Below are positions 44,006-52,440 of a stretch of DNA of 64,000 bases, piece by piece. The DNA comes from Pseudomonas hunanensis (GTDB lineage Bacteria; Pseudomonadota; Gammaproteobacteria; Pseudomonadales; Pseudomonadaceae): the NCBI RefSeq assembly GCF_013393325.1, contig NZ_QJRC01000095.1, positions 434,001-498,000 of the forward strand. Reading direction: 5' to 3'. A program made the position numbers and the translations under genes. The notes beneath the pieces were generated by a model. The model did not search any database and was not told the DNA's origin. It saw nothing but the letters and a program-made list of their open reading frames with translations. Every line of letters begins with the position of its first letter. The stretch's first letter is position 1.

Positions 44006-44605
44006 ATGAGCCAACTCGCAACGTTTACCCATTTAAAAGACGGCAATGAAAGTTACTGGGCTATTATTGCAGCTGATCTCGCTACGTTCGCCCAAGGTCT
44101 GCCATCTCGTATCATGGCCCATATGCGATTGCTGGAAGGTGATTTCGGCGGCTTTCCGGTTGACCGTATGACCCACTCGCTGCAGACAGCCACTCGCGCA
44201 TACCGAGATGGCCGCGATGAGGAGTATGTAATATGTGCCTTGCTGCATGATATAGGCGATACACTGGGCACATTTAACCACCCTGATATAGCTGCGGCTA
44301 TTCTTCAGCCATTTATCTGTAGTGAGAATCTATGGATGATTCAGAATCACGGAATTTTTCAAGGTTATTATTTCTTCCATTTTCTGGGTATGGAACGTCA
44401 TCTTAGGGAGAAATTTAGAGAGCACCCGCAGTATCAATATACGATCGACTTTTGCGCAAAATATGACGCCCCCAGTTTTGACCCAGACTACGATCACCTC
44501 CCGCTTGATTTTTTTGAACCCATGCTGAAGCGGCTATTTGCCAAGCCGAAACACTCGATTTACAAGAGGGCCATCGCCCCCAGGCAATCCGATGCCGCCG
44601 TGTAG
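44006..44605 (+). CDS. HD-domain protein, PhnZ/MIOX-like diiron oxygenase family
   Basis: 199 aa. HD-type metal residues: His57, His81-Asp82 (ALLHDIGDTLG), His92, His115 (MIQNHGIFQGYYFF) and a distal Asp near 154. The long form with NHP and the HGIFQGYYF block resembles mixed-valent diiron HD oxygenases (PhnZ, TmpB, MIOX) more than phosphohydrolases. Such enzymes oxidatively cleave C-C or C-P bonds. ATG start with GAGG upstream. No phosphonate genes are nearby, so the substrate is open and could be an aromatic or alcohol compound. Confidence 0.7.
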   Translation: MSQLATFTHLKDGNESYWAIIAADLATFAQGLPSRIMAHMRLLEGDFGGFPVDRMTHSLQTATRAYRDGRDEEYVICALLHDIGDTLGTFNHPDIAAAILQPFICSENLWMIQNHGIFQGYYFFHFLGMERHLREKFREHPQYQYTIDFCAKYDAPSFDPDYDHLPLDFFEPMLKRLFAKPKHSIYKRAIAPRQSDAAV

Positions 44606-44629
44606 GGTTTGATACTCGTTGATATTGCT

Positions 44630-44650
44630 GCCCTGCATCATATGCAGGGC
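44630..44650. terminator. Bidirectional terminator
   Basis: GCCCTGCAT, a 3-base loop, ATGCAGGGC followed by TTCT, between the convergent HD-domain and OprD-type genes. Confidence 0.7.
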
Positions 44651-44680
44651 TTCTGCTGACTGCCCACGATGGCTAAGGGG

Positions 44681-45937
44681 TTACCACAAGGCCACGCTGT
44701 AACCGATGATAATCCGATTCTCATCAATAGCTGTGGAGAGACCATTTCCCGATCGCAGCGATGCATTTCTCAGCCTGATGTTTAGGCCTTTAAACGTTCC
44801 ACTTTGCACTGTGTAGATGAGATCGGAGTCACGTTCCCACTGCGTACCCCCTTTCACCGATGCGGTCTCGATGTGCTTTACGTCGAAATAACGTGTCATG
44901 AATGTCAAACCGGGTATTCCCTGAGCGACGAAATTGTAGTCGTAGCGCACCTGCCACAAATCAGTGTTGGCACGGGTGAATACGTCGATGGTACCGAGAT
45001 TCACCGAATATGGGTCCAGCCCAGGATAGGCGAAGTCTCCCTCCCCGCTCAGCGTCTGAAACCCTAGTGACAGGCGATGGGCTTTGAACCCGACAGCCAC
45101 CATGCCATTCAAGAATCTGTTGTCAATGGCCCCCCCATCCACTCTTGTCGGTCCACGTAGTTTCTTGCTCCCAGCCCCTGTAGTTTCAAATAAGCGTAGA
45201 TCCGTTTTGATACTCAAAGCCGAAGCGGGTTGATAATTATGAACAAAGCCAAAATAGTTTTGCCGGTAAATATCCTTCATCTCGGCGTAATAGTAGGATG
45301 CGGACAAGCTCTCGGTTAGCGCGTAGCTGCCGCCCGCCAGATCCAAATGACTGCTGTTAACGCCACCATAGCTCATCTCGTCATTGCTCGAGGAATCACG
45401 ATAATTCTGCTTTTCCAAGCGTGCCGCATTGAAGGTCAATCCATCAATTTCCTGGGAGGAAACCGATGTACCTGTAAATGTTGAGGGAAGTAGGCGTACA
45501 TCATTATAGGACGCTACGGGCAATTGAGGCATCAAGGTCCCGGCCTTGAGCACCGTTTTGGACAATTTCAGTTTTGCACTCAAACCAAGCTCACTGTAAT
45601 CATCTACCGGCTCTCCATCATGGTCGAATGGCAAGAGTCCCGTTCCACGCCGAGCGCGGCTCGAATCAAGCTTGACTCCCAACATGCCTATCGCATCCAG
45701 CCCTAGTCCGACCACGCCGGGTGTAAACCCAGACTCTATCTTGAAGATAAAGCCTTGAGCCCACTCATCGGCTTTGCTCTGCTGTGCGCCGGATTGTCTA
45801 AAGTCTCGATTCATATAAAAATTTCGAAACTCAAGCGAGCCTGAGCTGTCATCAAGCCAGTCCGCACGCACTTCAAAGGGAAAAACAACACTGCCGGCAC
45901 TCATGCAGATGACAACAGGGATAGACATAGCACGCAC
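44681..45937 (-). CDS. OprD-family porin (BenF/PhaK/OpdK type)
   Basis: 418 aa. GTG start at 45937 with GAGGG seven bases upstream; a signal peptide follows, ending near VRA-DW. Family marks are DDSSGSLEFRNFYMNRDFR, QEIDGLTFNAARLEKQNYRDSS, and the closing strand NRIIIGYSVALW. OprD channels are 18-stranded and specific for carboxylates; the aromatic-acid members (BenF, PhaK, VanP) fit this neighbourhood. An AACAAAAATAATAA tract lies in the leader. Confidence 0.88.
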   Translation of the reverse strand: MRAMSIPVVICMSAGSVVFPFEVRADWLDDSSGSLEFRNFYMNRDFRQSGAQQSKADEWAQGFIFKIESGFTPGVVGLGLDAIGMLGVKLDSSRARRGTGLLPFDHDGEPVDDYSELGLSAKLKLSKTVLKAGTLMPQLPVASYNDVRLLPSTFTGTSVSSQEIDGLTFNAARLEKQNYRDSSSNDEMSYGGVNSSHLDLAGGSYALTESLSASYYYAEMKDIYRQNYFGFVHNYQPASALSIKTDLRLFETTGAGSKKLRGPTRVDGGAIDNRFLNGMVAVGFKAHRLSLGFQTLSGEGDFAYPGLDPYSVNLGTIDVFTRANTDLWQVRYDYNFVAQGIPGLTFMTRYFDVKHIETASVKGGTQWERDSDLIYTVQSGTFKGLNIRLRNASLRSGNGLSTAIDENRIIIGYSVALW

Positions 45938-45952
45938 GTTAAAACCCTCAAA

Positions 45953-45966
45953 TTATTATTTTTGTT
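45953..45966 (-). promoter_or_regulatory. A-rich leader tract resembling a Crc/Hfq site
   Basis: AACAAAAATAATAA on the minus strand, 16 bp before the OprD-type start and directly upstream of its ribosome-binding site. Almost the same sequence precedes the Rieske oxygenase gene at 24322. Confidence 0.55.
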
Positions 45967-46508
45967 CTACAAACAGCTTTAATTGAAACATACGAACAAC
46001 GATGCGCAGGCATCGATTAGGCGTATTCGAGCCGGGCCATAATCTCTAGCCACAGCCGCTCAGGTGGCGCGAACCTCATAATTTTGCCTGGCATCCAACA
46101 CACACGGGGCATGCGCTGCGCGGATTAATCGCACACTGACAAATGCGCTGGATTCGATTTGCAGTAAGTAATTGGCGACTTCACATTCAAGGGAGGGAGC
46201 ATGAGGAATAGGGACAGGAATAACATAGAGGCAATCACTCATTTTTTATTATTGTGATTTAAATTGTTTTCATATTAACCCTGACATCACGCGAATCTCT
46301 ATGCCGTATTGCACATACGCCCCATGAACGACGCTCATGGCAAATTCGCTCGCCAAACCATGAGAATGACGTTTTGCCTTCATGGCAGTCCGGCACCACT
46401 CAAGGTGCCACCTCGCTAGAGGTCTAGCTTGGTGGCTGCTTGAGAATCATTGGCATAAGGGCCAGTTACGGAGCCTGCAAGCCTTTGGCGACCCTTGAGG
46501 TATGAACA
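45967..46508. other. Intergenic region between OprD-type and AraC-type genes
   Basis: About 540 bp. It has a 60-codon minus-strand open frame (46060-46242) without a ribosome-binding site, not called as a gene. AT-rich blocks near 46245-46290 probably hold promoter elements. A CTCATGGC/CATGAG-type inverted stretch occurs near 46330-46370. Otherwise nothing was recognised. Confidence 0.4.
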
Positions 46509-47570
46509 ATGGTTAGATTGCGTCCGGCCATCCTTGGCCATAATACCCAGCCTGCTCAGGGCGAGAATCATCACCTGCAGGGCGCGCTCATCCACACGCT
46601 AAAAGTGCAAGCCCGTGCGGCAATTGCGTCGTGGTCAAACTCCCATAGCAGCGCAGATTTGAAAGAGGCGTCACAGTGCCTTGAAAACGTGTACAGCGGT
46701 AACGTCATCACCGTAGAGAAAGACCGTGCCACCTTCGACATGCACCTGCACAGCTGCAAATTCAATAGTCTGGAACTGGCAAGCCTTAGTTTTGGCACAG
46801 AGGTGGATCTCCAACAGTCACCAACAGGAACGCTACTTATTAGCACCCAGTTGCAGGGCTGGGCACAGACCCGTAACCATAAAGGTGCGAGCGCCGGCGG
46901 TGCGGGCTTAGTCATGTTTGACGGCAGTCATTGCAGCGCAAGTAAGCAGTTCAGCGAGGACAGCTGGAGAGTCCACGTCCGTATTCCCAAGGATTTGCTC
47001 AGGTCCAAGCATCTGGAGGTATATGGGCATGACCATGCCTCGCCCCTCGATTTCAATCCTGCCCTGGCGTGCGGTGAAGCACAGATCAGATGGCTAGGCT
47101 TGCTGAACGTCCTTCTCTGCAACGCGACTTCACCGTCTCAGGCTGCAAATCACGGTACCGCCCATTGCATCAGCGAATTAGTACTTATGTTTGCACTGGA
47201 GGAGTACTACAAGTCCGCGCGATTCATAACGACTCGCCACCAATCTGTGTTGCCCAAACAGGTAAAAATAGCATTGGCCTTCATTCACGAGCAGCGCCAA
47301 CGTGCTCTGACACTGGGAGAAATCGCGCGCGCTGCCAATACGAGTGTACGCGCCCTATGCGATAGCTTCGCAAAATCACACCAGACCACCCCAATGCGTT
47401 ATTTGCGAGAGCTCCGACTGCAAGATGCTCGCGAACTTTTGAGAGAATCACCACCCGGCACGCTTATCGCCGATATTGCCGAGCGCTGTGGGTTCACTCA
47501 TCTAGGGCGCTTCAGTGCAGCCTATAGAAACCGATTCTCCGAGCTACCCTCTGAAACCTTACGCCGCTGA
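46509..47570 (+). CDS. AraC/XylS-like regulator
   Basis: 353 aa. ATG start with GAGG eight bases upstream. N-terminal region (about 60-200) resembles the AraC-binding-like domain of XylS-type activators (LENVYSGNVITVEKDRATFD). The C-terminus has the two DNA-binding helices (LTLGEIARAANTSVRALCDS and TLIADIAERCGFTHLGRFSA). It precedes a class II aldolase-like gene by about 130 bp on the same strand and may activate it. Confidence 0.82.
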   Translation: MVRLRPAILGHNTQPAQGENHHLQGALIHTLKVQARAAIASWSNSHSSADLKEASQCLENVYSGNVITVEKDRATFDMHLHSCKFNSLELASLSFGTEVDLQQSPTGTLLISTQLQGWAQTRNHKGASAGGAGLVMFDGSHCSASKQFSEDSWRVHVRIPKDLLRSKHLEVYGHDHASPLDFNPALACGEAQIRWLGLLNVLLCNATSPSQAANHGTAHCISELVLMFALEEYYKSARFITTRHQSVLPKQVKIALAFIHEQRQRALTLGEIARAANTSVRALCDSFAKSHQTTPMRYLRELRLQDARELLRESPPGTLIADIAERCGFTHLGRFSAAYRNRFSELPSETLRR

Positions 47571-47704
47571 CAGGAGTTTCCAGCCGGATGTGGATATTTA
47601 GCGCTTAATTCGGCTACCGCTGAACCTTTTGAGCTCGCTAACCTGCAACCTGCAAATGTCGCCTCATCAATCTCTACCATCCACTTTTTGCAAGGAGACT
47701 CGCC

Positions 47705-48472
47705 TTGTCCACCGCACACTATTTCAACCGCCCTCTTAAATACAGCGAGCTCGAATGGCAAGCCAGGGTCAAACTCGCAGCATGCTACAGAATCTTTGAT
47801 TACTTGGGCTGGTCGGAGTCCATCTATAATCACATTTCTTTACGTGTCCCAGGGCCGGACGCGCACTTTTTAATCAACCCCTTCGGCCTGCATTACAGTG
47901 AAGTCCGCGCTTCAAACCTGATAAAAGTCGACGTCAATGGGGCCCTTGTTGAAGCATCCGACTGGCCGATCAATCCGGCAGGCTTCACTTTCCACGGGGC
48001 AATTCACCAACATGTCCCTACTGGGCATTGTGTAATGCATATGCATACTACCCCTACCCTCGCGGTTTGCAGCCTGGAGGGAGGGCTCAGCTACAGCAAC
48101 TTCTACGCCGCGATGTTGCACGGACGCGTGGCCTATCATGAGTTTGAAGGCATAACCGTCCATGCGGATGAAGGTTTGCGAATTGTTCAAAGCGCAGGAC
48201 ACAAGCCGATCTTGCTCCTGAAAAATCATGGCCCGGTCGTCATCGGCCATACGCTAGCCGAAGCTTTTTCGCTCATGTGGCTGGTACAGCGAGCTTGTGA
48301 AGTTCAACTAGCCACTATGAGCATGGGCATCCCGATCAATATACCGCAACCTGTACTTGAGAGCTGCGTTCGCGAAAACCTGAGCATTCATCCGAAATAC
48401 GGTGCAGGGGAAGACGTTTTCGCCGCCATGACGCGCCTGATCGACAGAGTTGATATAAGCTACCGGTATTGA
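47705..48472 (+). CDS. Class II aldolase/adducin-family protein, possible aromatic decarboxylase
   Basis: 255 aa starting at TTG 47705, supported by AAGGAG nine bases upstream. Metal-binding motif HMHTTP near residue 115 and a second His in KNHGPVVIG. The family covers fuculose-phosphate aldolases and several carboxylases/decarboxylases, including CmtD and the phthalate-pathway decarboxylases. In an aromatic island the decarboxylase role is plausible but not shown by the sequence. Confidence 0.75.
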   Translation: MSTAHYFNRPLKYSELEWQARVKLAACYRIFDYLGWSESIYNHISLRVPGPDAHFLINPFGLHYSEVRASNLIKVDVNGALVEASDWPINPAGFTFHGAIHQHVPTGHCVMHMHTTPTLAVCSLEGGLSYSNFYAAMLHGRVAYHEFEGITVHADEGLRIVQSAGHKPILLLKNHGPVVIGHTLAEAFSLMWLVQRACEVQLATMSMGIPINIPQPVLESCVRENLSIHPKYGAGEDVFAAMTRLIDRVDISYRY

Positions 48473-48544
48473 TACCGTGACCACACGAAACTCTGGGTTA
48501 TTAAATTCAACCAAAAGCGTTGTGATCCATGATCGAAGGACTTG

Positions 48545-49195
48545 CTAGCGCAGTTGCAGCCGCTCGTTGTAATGCGCAAGGTCTGGCATAGGTAGCGCTT
48601 GGCGAGTGGACAGGTTCACTAGGCAGGCCTGCCACTCGGCCTAAACCTCGCTGCGTACGCTGCTATCCAAGTATGGAATATGGAAGTTGAAAAATTTTTC
48701 AAGCACGTCAACCCCAGCGTAGCCTAAGGGGCCTTTGAGAAAAGGCGTCAGAATAGTTTCCAGGGTATCCGAACATCGCTTCCCGGCCACCAGTCTGGCA
48801 CAGACCAGCGCTTGCTTTCCCTCCATGCCGCCGTGATTAAAAATCCGTCGAAGCCCATAGAAAAGCCTCGATAGGAAGACCTTTTCGCCCCCCCTTAATC
48901 ATCGCAGGCATTGAGAACCAATAGATGGGGGAGTTCAGGACCAACAGGTCAGACCTCCGTAACTTTTCCACCTCAGCTCAAATGTCCTCCCGGATCTAAC
49001 CATTCTGATAGGGGTGGCCTTGCTCAATTGCGTATACTAAATAGTCTCGACCAGCACGCTTCTGAAAATCCGATTTTGCTCGCGACAGGGTTGAAATTGA
49101 TCGCGTAAGGATCCGTGGTCTCAACCACATGTACTCGATAAGCGGTGAAGAGGTCTTCGACCATCTCCCAATCTGCTTCGGAAAGCTCGTGTCGC
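48545..49195 (-). pseudogene. Decayed NAD(P)H:quinone reductase gene
   Basis: Translation of the minus strand in pieces gives VVETTDPYAINFNPVASKSD, then ALVCARLVAGKRC, LKGPLGYAGVDVLEKF, HIPYLDSSVRSEV, a TAG stop at 48641, then AEWQACLVNLSTRQALPMPD to a final stop at 48545. Every piece aligns with the intact reductase at 21245-21943. At least one in-frame stop and frame changes are visible, so it is inactive. Its 5' end is fused to a LysR stump at about 49195. Confidence 0.8.
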
Positions 49196-49287
49196 TTGCA
49201 CGATCAGACGCACTTATGACAACTCACGTTTGCTCGAAGGCTCTTTGCAGAGTGCGCGGGAGCATGCGGCTAGCAAGAAGGCCTAAG
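49196..49287 (+). pseudogene. C-terminal stump of a LysR-type regulator gene
   Basis: Translated CTIRRTYDNSRLLEGSLQSA, then REHAASKKA and a stop. This matches the C-terminal residues of the intact LysR at 40123-41037 (MIRRSHDDSRLLEGF). No upstream LysR sequence remains; it joins directly to the quinone reductase pseudogene in the opposite orientation. A remnant of a recombination event. Confidence 0.75.
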
Positions 49288-49327
49288 TTTCGGCCTGAAA
49301 TAGACCTTCTGCATAAAACCACCAGCA

Positions 49328-49348
49328 GCTGTTCAGGTCATGAACAGC
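49328..49348. terminator. Stem-loop between the pseudogene block and the esterase gene
   Basis: GCTGTTCA, a 5-base loop, TGAACAGC; 20 bp after the minus-strand esterase stop. No U-tract. Confidence 0.5.
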
Positions 49349-49368
49349 GACCGGCCTAATTGATGGCT

Positions 49369-50268
49369 TCAGTGAGACTGGAGATGCTGTTTCAAGAATT
49401 CACCAGCCTGAGCCAGAGCCTCTCGCCCCTCCCGTAGCCTTGGAGCAAAAGCGTGCCAGACGTGGAACATGTCTGGCCAAACCTCCAGACGGGTCATCAC
49501 ATTATTTGAAATGGCATGATTGGCCAAGCGGAGCGCATCGTCCAGGAGAATCTCTGCAGAACCGACCTGAATCATCAACGGTGGAAACTCCTGCAAGTCC
49601 CCCGTCAGTACGACGCTGGCCTCGTCGGAAGCATTGCCCGCTCCAAAGTAAGCCTGGGCGCATCCGGTGAGTTTGGCCGCAGACAGGAATACGTCATCAT
49701 CGGCCTTACTGTAGAGCGAGCCCCCTGAAAGGGTTAGATCAACCCAAGGCGAGAGCGCCAAGATGGCGCCAGGGAGACTCACGTTTTGGGCCTTAGCCTC
49801 AAGCAGGCTGCTTAGAATAAGTTGCGCGCCCGCAGAGTCACCAGCCAGAGCAATTTTTTGGGGAGGTATCCCCGCTGCCAGTAACGCCTTGTAGGCCCGA
49901 AGGACGTCATCTCGTCCGGCAGGGAATGGATACTCGGGTGCGAGACGATAATCCAGAACAAAAACCTGGGCATCTGCGTGAAGCGCAAGTGAGCCAGCAA
50001 GGCCTTTGAAACCTGCTGCACTGCCAACCATGAAACCACCGCCATGGACGTACAGTATCGTGTTACCCACCGTCGGGCAGTTGGCAGTGGCACCACGAAG
50101 TGCTGGCACCCCTCCCAGTTCAAGCGACTCAAACCTGAGACTCGCATGCGGCTGAAACATTGCACACAGTTGATCATACCCTTTCCGCGCCTCTTGAAGA
50201 GACCCTGGAGGGGTTGATTTGCGAGCATTCAGGAGCGCATGGATCTCATTAAGCTCAGCTGATTTCAT
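49369..50268 (-). CDS. Alpha/beta hydrolase, hormone-sensitive-lipase type
   Basis: 299 aa. HGGG oxyanion motif (LYVHGGGFMVG), nucleophile elbow GDSAG, catalytic Asp in SAEILLDDALR and His in DMFHVWHAF mark the HSL (family IV) esterases. ATG with GGAG seven bases upstream. It follows the reductase and Rieske oxygenase genes on the same strand with a 45-bp gap, so it may hydrolyse an ester of the same substrate. Not related to the ring-fission hydrolases XylF/DmpD. Confidence 0.85.
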   Translation of the reverse strand: MKSAELNEIHALLNARKSTPPGSLQEARKGYDQLCAMFQPHASLRFESLELGGVPALRGATANCPTVGNTILYVHGGGFMVGSAAGFKGLAGSLALHADAQVFVLDYRLAPEYPFPAGRDDVLRAYKALLAAGIPPQKIALAGDSAGAQLILSSLLEAKAQNVSLPGAILALSPWVDLTLSGGSLYSKADDDVFLSAAKLTGCAQAYFGAGNASDEASVVLTGDLQEFPPLMIQVGSAEILLDDALRLANHAISNNVMTRLEVWPDMFHVWHAFAPRLREGREALAQAGEFLKQHLQSH

Positions 50269-50313
50269 AAGAAACTCCGATAACCATGATCTACTGCATC
50301 GGGAAAAGTACGA

Positions 50314-51273
50314 CTATAGATCCAATACAAGCTTGGAGGATCGCGCCCGCGAGACGCACAGCAACATCACCTGGTTACTGTCGCGCTCCTGATCACTCAG
50401 TACGTAATCCCGATGGTCGACCTCCCCTTCCAGCACGGTGCATTCACAGGTACGGCAGAGCCCCTCCCGACAGGAATAAGGCATTGATACGCCCACTGCT
50501 TCAAGCACATCCAATACGCTGGATTGGGCAGGCACAGTATATTCCACGCCACTCTGAGCCAATGCGATCGTGAAGCTCGAGTCCTGGCCGTTTCGCTGCG
50601 AATCAACATCTGCAACAGGCGCGGAGAATCGCTCAAAATGAATATTCTGAGCCGGCATCACCGCCCGGGCTACATCATCAACTGCATCCATTAGTGGTGC
50701 AGGGCCGCAACAATACAGATGCTCTCCTGGCCTGGCCTGGCCAATGAAGGCTTTCAAATCCGGCCGCCCCTGATGCTCGTCATCAAGGTGCAATGTCACC
50801 CGATCTGCTGGTATCTCCTGGTAGTAAGCGGCACGAGCCCTATTACGTGCACAGTACAACAACTGCCAGGGCTTATCGTGCACCTCGCACCATCGGATCA
50901 TGCTCAAGATCGGGGTTATGCCAATTCCACCCGCGATAAACACATAGCCGGGAGCGTTGGTGTCCAAACCAAAATGATTGCGCGGCGCACTGATCTCTAC
51001 AGTTTGTCCAGCTTTGAAGTGCTCATGGATGAACGAAGAGCCTCCTCTGGATGGAACTGCCAACCCGATGCCAAGTTGGTAGCCTCCACCCGCGCCGTGA
51101 CACTGATGAATCGAGTATTGCCTGATAAGACCATTAGGCAGGCGCACATCAATATGCGCGCCTGGCTCAGCGAGTACGAGCGGCTGCTCAGTGATTGGAC
51201 AGAGCAGGATATCGAGAATGCCCTCTGCTACCTGAGCGACCGACTCGATGCGGACCTCCCGCCACTCAGCCAC
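50314..51273 (-). CDS. VanB-like FMN/2Fe-2S oxygenase reductase (second system)
   Basis: 319 aa from GTG at 51273, which has a perfect AGGAGGT six bases upstream; it overlaps the oxygenase gene by 8 bp. Flavin domain (RQYSIHQC), NAD domain (GGIGITPILSMI, YCCGPAPLM) and C-terminal ferredoxin (CREGLCRTCEC). Partner of the Rieske oxygenase at 51266. Confidence 0.88.
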   Translation of the reverse strand: MAEWREVRIESVAQVAEGILDILLCPITEQPLVLAEPGAHIDVRLPNGLIRQYSIHQCHGAGGGYQLGIGLAVPSRGGSSFIHEHFKAGQTVEISAPRNHFGLDTNAPGYVFIAGGIGITPILSMIRWCEVHDKPWQLLYCARNRARAAYYQEIPADRVTLHLDDEHQGRPDLKAFIGQARPGEHLYCCGPAPLMDAVDDVARAVMPAQNIHFERFSAPVADVDSQRNGQDSSFTIALAQSGVEYTVPAQSSVLDVLEAVGVSMPYSCREGLCRTCECTVLEGEVDHRDYVLSDQERDSNQVMLLCVSRARSSKLVLDL

Positions 51274-52327
51274 GAGCGACCTCCTGAATTTGTACTGGAT
51301 TCGACGCTGCCTGCTCGGCGGCGTAGGTTTTGGCGACCAGCCAGCGGAAGTAGGACAGCGCTGCATCGGCCCCAATAGGGATCATCTTGAAGTCAGGCAT
51401 CAAATTAAGACTGTGATCCTGGGCGTGGATCATTTCACTGTCTTCCTTGAAGGCCGTGATCACCTGCTGATGGATCGCCTCTGTTACCGCAGGCTCGTCC
51501 AGCGAGAAGTTGTGAGGTTGTGCGAAGAAATAGTGGGTCGAGGTATCCGTTTCCGGTGTCAGTGCCTGGGTACTACGGAATTCTGCCGCGTCAACGCGCG
51601 CGCCCTCCTTTGCGCCCAATCCCGTTGGCTGCATGCCCGAATCCATCAGGAAAATACCTGGAAGAATAAAGTCGTAGATGTTCCAACGGTCCACCATGCC
51701 AGGGTAGTTCTTCACATTCTGCACAAAAGGAGCAGGCTTGATGCCCTCCCCCCAACGGGTGACTCGTACACCATTGGGAAGCTTTTTAACTTCAGGAATA
51801 CAGGCTGCATATGCTTCGTCACCGCCCAGAGTAGTCGGATGGACATAGGGCAAGTGGGCAAGGTCGAGCAAATTATCGGCAATCAACAAGTAGTTGGTCG
51901 CATAGTGGGTATACCCCTCCAAGCTTCTCCATTCGGGATCGTCCAGCCAGTGCGTATCTGGGATTAGCGACTCGTCAGCGAGTGCCACATCGCCCATCCA
52001 GATCCAGATCCATTTGTGCCGTTCCACGATCGGAAATGTCCGCACTTTGGCTTGGGGGGGAATACGATCCTGACCGGGGATTTCTATGCATGCACCGCTG
52101 GTGTCGAATACCAGGCCGTGATACATGCAGCGCACACTGTCGCCCTCCAGGCGACCCTTTGACAGAGGAGCACCGCGGTGACAGCAACGGTCCTCAAACG
52201 CAATTGCCTTGCCGCTGGTATCTCGCCAAAGGGTCACAGGAACGTTCAAAAGCGTGCGGGCGAGAAAGCCCCCGCTGGGGACCTCAGACGACCAAGCGGC
52301 CACATACCAGGCGTTTTTCAGAAGCAT
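51266..52327 (-). CDS. VanA-like Rieske oxygenase (second system)
   Basis: 353 aa. Rieske ligands Cys48-Cys-His50 and Cys67-x2-His70; mononuclear iron site Asp155-x2-His158-x4-His163 (NLLDLAHLPYVH). This resembles vanillate demethylase more than the first system does. It differs in sequence from the protein at 24367, so they are not a recent duplication. Divergent from a LysR gene across a LysR-box-like palindrome. Confidence 0.88.
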   Translation of the reverse strand: MLLKNAWYVAAWSSEVPSGGFLARTLLNVPVTLWRDTSGKAIAFEDRCCHRGAPLSKGRLEGDSVRCMYHGLVFDTSGACIEIPGQDRIPPQAKVRTFPIVERHKWIWIWMGDVALADESLIPDTHWLDDPEWRSLEGYTHYATNYLLIADNLLDLAHLPYVHPTTLGGDEAYAACIPEVKKLPNGVRVTRWGEGIKPAPFVQNVKNYPGMVDRWNIYDFILPGIFLMDSGMQPTGLGAKEGARVDAAEFRSTQALTPETDTSTHYFFAQPHNFSLDEPAVTEAIHQQVITAFKEDSEMIHAQDHSLNLMPDFKMIPIGADAALSYFRWLVAKTYAAEQAASNPVQIQEVARG

Positions 52328-52389
52328 ACAAAGACCTCATCACCAATTCTTTTTATAGATATCCACCGCGGGGGTGGCTTGCCAGATTG

Positions 52390-52407
52390 ATGATATGACC
52401 TGATCAT
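52390..52407. promoter_or_regulatory. LysR box between the Rieske oxygenase and LysR genes
   Basis: ATGAT-N8-ATCAT, a perfect 5-bp inverted repeat containing the T-N11-A LysR core, 34-51 bp before the LysR start and about 63-80 bp before the oxygenase start. Confidence 0.65.
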
Positions 52408-52440
52408 GCATGCGCACAGATCATACGGCGCATACACAGC

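Noticed and set aside
46060..46242. 60-codon open frame on the minus strand between the OprD-type and AraC-type genes
   Set aside because: No ribosome-binding site, no recognisable domain, and composition like the surrounding non-coding DNA.
49369..50268. The alpha/beta hydrolase as the missing ring-fission hydrolase (XylF)
   Set aside because: It carries HGGG and GDSAG motifs of the hormone-sensitive-lipase family; XylF-type enzymes lack HGGG and have a different nucleophile elbow.
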